Both the position numbers and the translations under genes were made by a program. 8,686 nt of DNA from DASRCB01 sp035653295 (GTDB lineage Bacteria; Acidobacteriota; Terriglobia; Bryobacterales; Bryobacteraceae): assembly GCA_035653295.1 (NCBI GenBank), contig DASRCB010000261.1:1-8686 (forward strand). Reading direction: 5' to 3'. Under the pieces are notes generated by a model that did no database searches, was not told the origin of the DNA, and saw only the letters and a list, made by a program, of their open reading frames with translations. Shown here piece by piece: positions 5,489-8,686 of this stretch (its first letter is position 1; each line of letters opens with the position of its first letter).

Positions 5489-6865
5489 TCATTGACTCGC
5501 TTTGCTCCAGACGGGCTTCTCGTTGTTGCCCGACGTGGTCAACTGCCGTTTGCCGGTTCCATCGGCAAGCATGGTCCAGATCTGCAGCGTGCGCCCTTGT
5601 TTGGAGGAATAAACGAGGTGCACGCCGTCCGGCGCCCAACTCGGGTTCTCGTTGCGTCCCGCCCCATAGGTGAGCTGCGTCAGCGTGCGGGAAGCTACAT
5701 CCATGACAAAGATGTTGTAGTTGCCGGGTTCAAAGCCACGAGTCCATGCAAAGGCTATGTGCTGCCCATCGGGGGCCCAGGACGGATTGACGGCTTCGCC
5801 CTCGCCCGAAGTTAACCTCGTTACTTCGCCAGCTCCGTCAAGACTCATTGTATATATTTGCGGCTGCCCGGAGCGATCCGAGACAAACACTATATCGCGT
5901 CCGGTTTTGGGATTGACCTTCGGTTCTACCGAGATGTAGTTGCCAAACGTGAGCCGCTTCAGGTCGCGCCCGTCGATCCCGGTGGAGTAGATCTGCGAGT
6001 ACCCGCCGTTCGCGGTCGAGTAGATCAGAAGGCGCTGGCCATCGGGAGTGAAGTCGGATGCGGCGTTCATGGAGGCGTGCTGGTTGTAGTAGGGCAGCTT
6101 GCGGCCGGAGAGCGTGGAGAAGAGCACGATGTCAGGCCGGCCGCTCACGTAGCTGGTGAACGCAACCTTGTCGGCAGCCGGCGAGACGCAGGGGAACGTG
6201 GAGATGGATCCGTAATGCGTGAACGCTTTTTGGTTGGAGCCGTCGTAGTCCATCGACCAGATCTCTTTGTGCCCGGTGCGGTCGGAAACGTAGTAAACCT
6301 TCGTGCCGATGAGTGAGGCGGCGCCGAACTGCTTCAGGATGTCGGCGGCGAACTCGCGAGCCACCTTGCGCGCGCCGTCTTCGTCCAGCGTGCCGGTGTA
6401 GACCTTGCCGAACAGCTGGGCCTGCGATGCATCCGGAAGCTGCACGTTGTACAACCAGCCGTAGAGAACCAGTTGATTGTTCTGGGCGGCGGTATAGCCG
6501 AAAGCAAGGTAAGTCGTGTTGGTGGGCGGGCCGGACCAGTCGCCTATGTACTGCCCGTTGCCGCGCTGGCCGGGAACCGGGGGCTGTTTGAAATCGGTGG
6601 GCTGCTGCGGGATCCGCAGGGGCATCAGGCTCTTCGGGACCAGGCGCAGGAGGCCGGAGTTCTCGATTTCACTGGAGAGCGTGCTGTTGAAGGCAGACAT
6701 AAACGCCTGCGCCTGGCCGGAGCCCCGGAAGTCGGGAATGGCTATGTTCGCCTTCCCACCTTTCTTCGTAATGTCACCGATCACGTCAGGCTGCTGCGCC
6801 CGCAGGACAAGCGACAGGGAGGCGCCGAGCGCCACGAGTGAAAACAGGACAATGAGTCTTTTCAT
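5489..6865 (-). CDS. tolB: Tol-Pal system beta-propeller protein TolB
   Basis: 458 residues. The start at 6865 gives a clean signal peptide (MKRLIVLFSLVALGASLSLVLRAQ), while the longer open frame upstream overlaps the preceding gene. The N-terminal TolB domain covers about 28-183 (ANIAIPDFRGSG, TYLAFGYTAAQNNQLVLYGWLYN). A beta-propeller of WD40-like PD40 repeats follows at about 187-455: YYVSDRTGHKEIWSMDYDGSN, FTPDGQRLLIYSTANGG, IVFVSDRSGQPQIYTMSLDG, SWAPDGQHIAFAW and SWAPDGVHLVYSS. TolB is periplasmic; it binds Pal through the propeller and the TolA-type transducer through its N-terminus. The gene overlaps the TolA/TonB-like gene by four bases (ATGA), indicating translational coupling. Length and repeat pattern are normal for the family. 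The E. coli-type short N-terminal TolA-binding box is not recognisable, which may reflect the TonB-type partner upstream. Confidence 0.95.
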   Translation of the reverse strand: MKRLIVLFSLVALGASLSLVLRAQQPDVIGDITKKGGKANIAIPDFRGSGQAQAFMSAFNSTLSSEIENSGLLRLVPKSLMPLRIPQQPTDFKQPPVPGQRGNGQYIGDWSGPPTNTTYLAFGYTAAQNNQLVLYGWLYNVQLPDASQAQLFGKVYTGTLDEDGARKVAREFAADILKQFGAASLIGTKVYYVSDRTGHKEIWSMDYDGSNQKAFTHYGSISTFPCVSPAADKVAFTSYVSGRPDIVLFSTLSGRKLPYYNQHASMNAASDFTPDGQRLLIYSTANGGYSQIYSTGIDGRDLKRLTFGNYISVEPKVNPKTGRDIVFVSDRSGQPQIYTMSLDGAGEVTRLTSGEGEAVNPSWAPDGQHIAFAWTRGFEPGNYNIFVMDVASRTLTQLTYGAGRNENPSWAPDGVHLVYSSKQGRTLQIWTMLADGTGKRQLTTSGNNEKPVWSKASQ

Positions 6866-7629
6866 TTCAGATTGAATCGAAGTTCGACATTCGCGGAATC
6901 GCGTCCGAAGCCCGCAGGAAGCGGCGGGAATGGCGCGGCATTGTAGACGGCCCGCTGCGCGGTGGAATCCACCAGGTAATTGCCGCTCCGCTGGATCAGC
7001 ATGACATTGCGGATCGTGCCATCGCGGTATATGTCGAAGGTCACGATGGCCGCCTGGGCCTGTGAGTGCGGATCGAGGCTCGCCGTCTGCCATTGCTGGG
7101 CAACCCGTTCAGCGATCAATTCGGCATACGCGCCGAAGCGCTCGCCGAACACTCCGGGGCCGATACCGATGGACCCGCCTCCGCGAAGCTGATACATCTG
7201 GCTGACGACGCGGCGCCCTTCGTTGCTGGTGATCTGATTGGCGCGCTTGCTCCAGTCATCGGACCACTTACGCTGGGGCGCTTCCTCCTTTTGAGGACGA
7301 AGCGGTTTCGTCCGGCCAATCGGCACGCCCGTATTCCGCTGCTCCACCGTCCTCCGCTGCACTTTTTCCGGCGGCGGCATTGGCACCTGCGATTCGGTGT
7401 CGTTTGCCACCGGGTTCGGGTGGCCGGTTTGCCCCGGCAGCGGAATCGTCTTCACCGCTCCGATGGTGATCGCGCCCGCGCCCGCATTGAGATTTCCCAG
7501 CGTGTGATGCGGTCCGGCAATGGTGGTGTACAGAATGGCTGTGGCCACAAGGCCGGCATGGAGCGCAATCGACCCGGCCAGCGGATTGCGCAGCGATTCG
7601 CGCTGATCGAGGATATCCGGGCGAGGCAT
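6862..7629 (-). CDS. tolA: TolA-like energy transducer with a TonB C-terminal domain
   Basis: 255 residues. The start at 7629 overlaps the tolR stop as TGATG. An alternative start 72 bases upstream would lie inside tolR and adds nothing family-like. A cytoplasmic N-terminus is followed by one membrane helix (about 17-39). It carries S20-xxx-H24, the same Ser/His spacing used by TonB and TolA to engage the motor proteins. Then comes a Pro-rich and basic region (about 62-120) and a glycine-rich hinge (GGGSIGIGPG at 150-159). The TonB-type C-terminal domain covers about 165-255 (IVTFDIYRDGTIRNVMLIQRSG, YNAAPFPPLPAGF, VELRFNLK). Operon position between tolR and tolB argues for a TolA role, passing proton-motive force to TolB/Pal. 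The domain itself is of the TonB type, and the long helical domain II of E. coli TolA is absent. A TonB for a TonB-dependent receptor is the alternative, and the two roles cannot be separated by sequence alone. Confidence 0.88.
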   Translation of the reverse strand: MPRPDILDQRESLRNPLAGSIALHAGLVATAILYTTIAGPHHTLGNLNAGAGAITIGAVKTIPLPGQTGHPNPVANDTESQVPMPPPEKVQRRTVEQRNTGVPIGRTKPLRPQKEEAPQRKWSDDWSKRANQITSNEGRRVVSQMYQLRGGGSIGIGPGVFGERFGAYAELIAERVAQQWQTASLDPHSQAQAAIVTFDIYRDGTIRNVMLIQRSGNYLVDSTAQRAVYNAAPFPPLPAGFGRDSANVELRFNLK

Positions 7630-8084
7630 CAGCGTCTTCTCTTGCTGGTCTGGTCCTCCGGCTGGGTCACCACGTTTACCTTCAGCTGCGCCTGACTGCA
7701 CGCGCTGATCACCTGTGCGATGACGTCCCAGATCACGCCCTTGTCGGCCCGGAGATAAACCTCGTTCGCATTGGCGCCGAACCGGCTGTGAACGGCGGTG
7801 CTGATTTCATTGATGTTCACCGGCTTGTCGTTCAGGTACGATTCGCCGTCGCGAGTGATGGAGATGACCGGCAGCTCCTTGGCCGAGTTCTGCTCCTGGT
7901 TCACCTTCGGCACATCCACTTCCAGTCCAAACTCCATGACGTGCGCGGTGAGCATAAAGATGATGAGCAGCACGAGCACGACGTCGACGAGCGGAATGAT
8001 GTTGATGTCCGCCAGAGTATTGCCGCCGCGGAAACGGCTCCCGCCCAAACCACCGTTGCCGTTGCCGCCGAGAGAGAAGGCCAT
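7629..8084 (-). CDS. tolR: Biopolymer transport protein TolR/ExbD
   Basis: 151 residues. A glycine-rich cytoplasmic tail (1-22) leads into the conserved INIIPLVDVVLVLLIIFMLT segment (28-46), a single membrane helix containing D34. This is the proton-carrying aspartate equivalent to E. coli TolR D23. The periplasmic domain (about 52-142) has the ExbD/TolR pattern: LEVDVPKV, ISITRDGESYLNDKPV, VYLRADKGVIWDVIAQVISACSQAQLKVNVVT. The protein ends with a basic SKRRR tail. With TolQ it forms the rotary inner-membrane motor of the Tol system. The start overlaps the tolQ stop as TGATG, with GAGGA a few bases upstream. The ExbD/TolR distinction rests on the linked tolB and pal genes. Confidence 0.94.
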   Translation of the reverse strand: MAFSLGGNGNGGLGGSRFRGGNTLADINIIPLVDVVLVLLIIFMLTAHVMEFGLEVDVPKVNQEQNSAKELPVISITRDGESYLNDKPVNINEISTAVHSRFGANANEVYLRADKGVIWDVIAQVISACSQAQLKVNVVTQPEDQTSKRRR

Positions 8085-8686
8085 CAGTCCTCGTTGTGGC
8101 GCTCGGTCAGGTTCAGAAATTCCAGGGCGAAGTCTTCCATGCGCGCGCCGAACTCGCGCACGTTCGCCCCGAACCAGTTATAGGCGATGGCCGCGGGGAT
8201 GGCGGCGGCGAGCCCAAGGGCGGTGGTGATGAGCGCTTCGGAAATGCCCGGCGCCACGGCTCGCAGGCTTGCCGCGCCGGCCACACCGAGGCTTTGAAAC
8301 GCGTCGATGATGCCCCATACCGTGCCAAACAGGCCGATGAAGGGCGAGACGGCGGCGGTGGTCGCCAGCAGGTTCATGTTCCGCTCCAGCTTGGCCACCT
8401 CTTCCGAAATGCCCAGCTGCAGCGAGCGCTCCAGCGTGGTCTTGTTCGCCACCGTGCCCCGAAGCTTGAGCTGCCGCTCGACCTCCGAATAGCCGAAATC
8501 GAAGACGTTGACCAGCGGCGAGGCGCGAAACTGCTCGCTGGCGACGGCCACCGCCGGCAGTCCGGGCGCTTTCCGGAAAGCCCGCAGGAACTGGCGATTG
8601 GCGCCGCGTGCGTCGCGGAACGACTTCCACTTGGAGAAGATCACCGCCCACGACAGCACCGAGAACACCAGCAGAATCACAATGAC
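8084..8686 (-). CDS. tolQ: TolQ/ExbB proton channel protein, 5' end cut by the window edge
   Basis: The visible 200 residues lack only the first part of the N-terminus. The frame is open to the window edge, beginning inside membrane helix 1 (VIVILLVFSVLSWAVIF). A GTG at 8680 is inside this helix and is not the real start. A cytoplasmic domain follows, then membrane helices 2 and 3 with the family signature: AAVSPFIGLFGTVWGIIDAFQSLG, APGISEALITTALGLAAAIPAAIAYNWF. These include the pore-lining threonines expected in GTVWG and EALITTA. TolQ forms the pentameric stator around the TolR helices in the inner membrane and converts proton flow into force on the TolA-type protein. Its stop codon overlaps the tolR start, so the two are translated together. 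MotA/TolQ/ExbB membership is certain; the TolQ name rests on the tolB-pal context. Confidence 0.93.
   Translation of the reverse strand, partial: VIVILLVFSVLSWAVIFSKWKSFRDARGANRQFLRAFRKAPGLPAVAVASEQFRASPLVNVFDFGYSEVERQLKLRGTVANKTTLERSLQLGISEEVAKLERNMNLLATTAAVSPFIGLFGTVWGIIDAFQSLGVAGAASLRAVAPGISEALITTALGLAAAIPAAIAYNWFGANVREFGARMEDFALEFLNLTERHNED

Noticed and set aside
4276..5673. Long plus-strand open frame (465 codons) opposite cpoB, pal and tolB
   Set aside because: It lies antisense to three well-recognised genes, is low-complexity and arginine-rich, and matches no known family. It is a high-GC shadow frame.
6866..7093. N-terminal extension of the tolB frame by 76 residues
   Set aside because: It overlaps the TonB-type C-terminal domain, while the start at 6865 gives a normal signal peptide and a four-base overlap.
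1..8686. CRISPR arrays, insertion sequences, tRNA genes, attachment sites
   Set aside because: I saw no spaced direct repeats, transposase-like proteins, terminal inverted repeats or tRNA T-arm signature on either strand.

Overview
The window carries ten genes, all on the minus strand. It looks like chromosomal DNA of a high-GC Gram-negative bacterium, most likely an Acidobacteriota (Solibacter/Bryobacter-like). That placement is an inference from four things: a compact tolQ-tolR-tolA/tonB-tolB-pal-cpoB cluster, a Pal lipoprotein carrying an Ig-like domain between polyproline tracts, a Tat-exported sugar phosphate isomerase/epimerase-like protein, and overall base composition. No phage, transposon, CRISPR, tRNA or rRNA signal was found.

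Transcription runs from right to left. Positions 8686-4630 hold the Tol-Pal envelope operon: tolQ (its 5' end lies outside the window), tolR, a short TonB-domain TolA-like transducer, tolB and pal. The first four genes are joined by stop/start overlaps (TGATG, TGATG, ATGA). TolQ and TolR form the inner-membrane proton-driven motor. The TolA/TonB-like protein carries the force across the periplasm to TolB and to the outer-membrane lipoprotein Pal, which binds peptidoglycan. A short hairpin with a UUCG loop lies between tolB and pal. A good intrinsic terminator follows pal, just before cpoB (4556-3666), the coiled-coil/TPR periplasmic partner of the system.

Positions 3576-167 hold a second, functionally mixed set: comF, an HNH endonuclease overlapping comF by 26 bases, lpxA (first step of lipid A synthesis) and a Tat-signal TIM-barrel protein. 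The gaps inside this set are short (35-56 bases), so co-transcription is plausible. Positions 1-166 hold nothing I can identify.

Most genes are recognisable housekeeping or envelope genes, and I do not see an undescribed defence or mobile system. The points worth checking are: comF coding sequence that continues upstream of its only standard start codon; an LpxA with His125 kept but Asp126 and His144 replaced; the unusual Pal architecture next to a short TolA; the pal/cpoB terminator; and the tight comF-HNH coupling.
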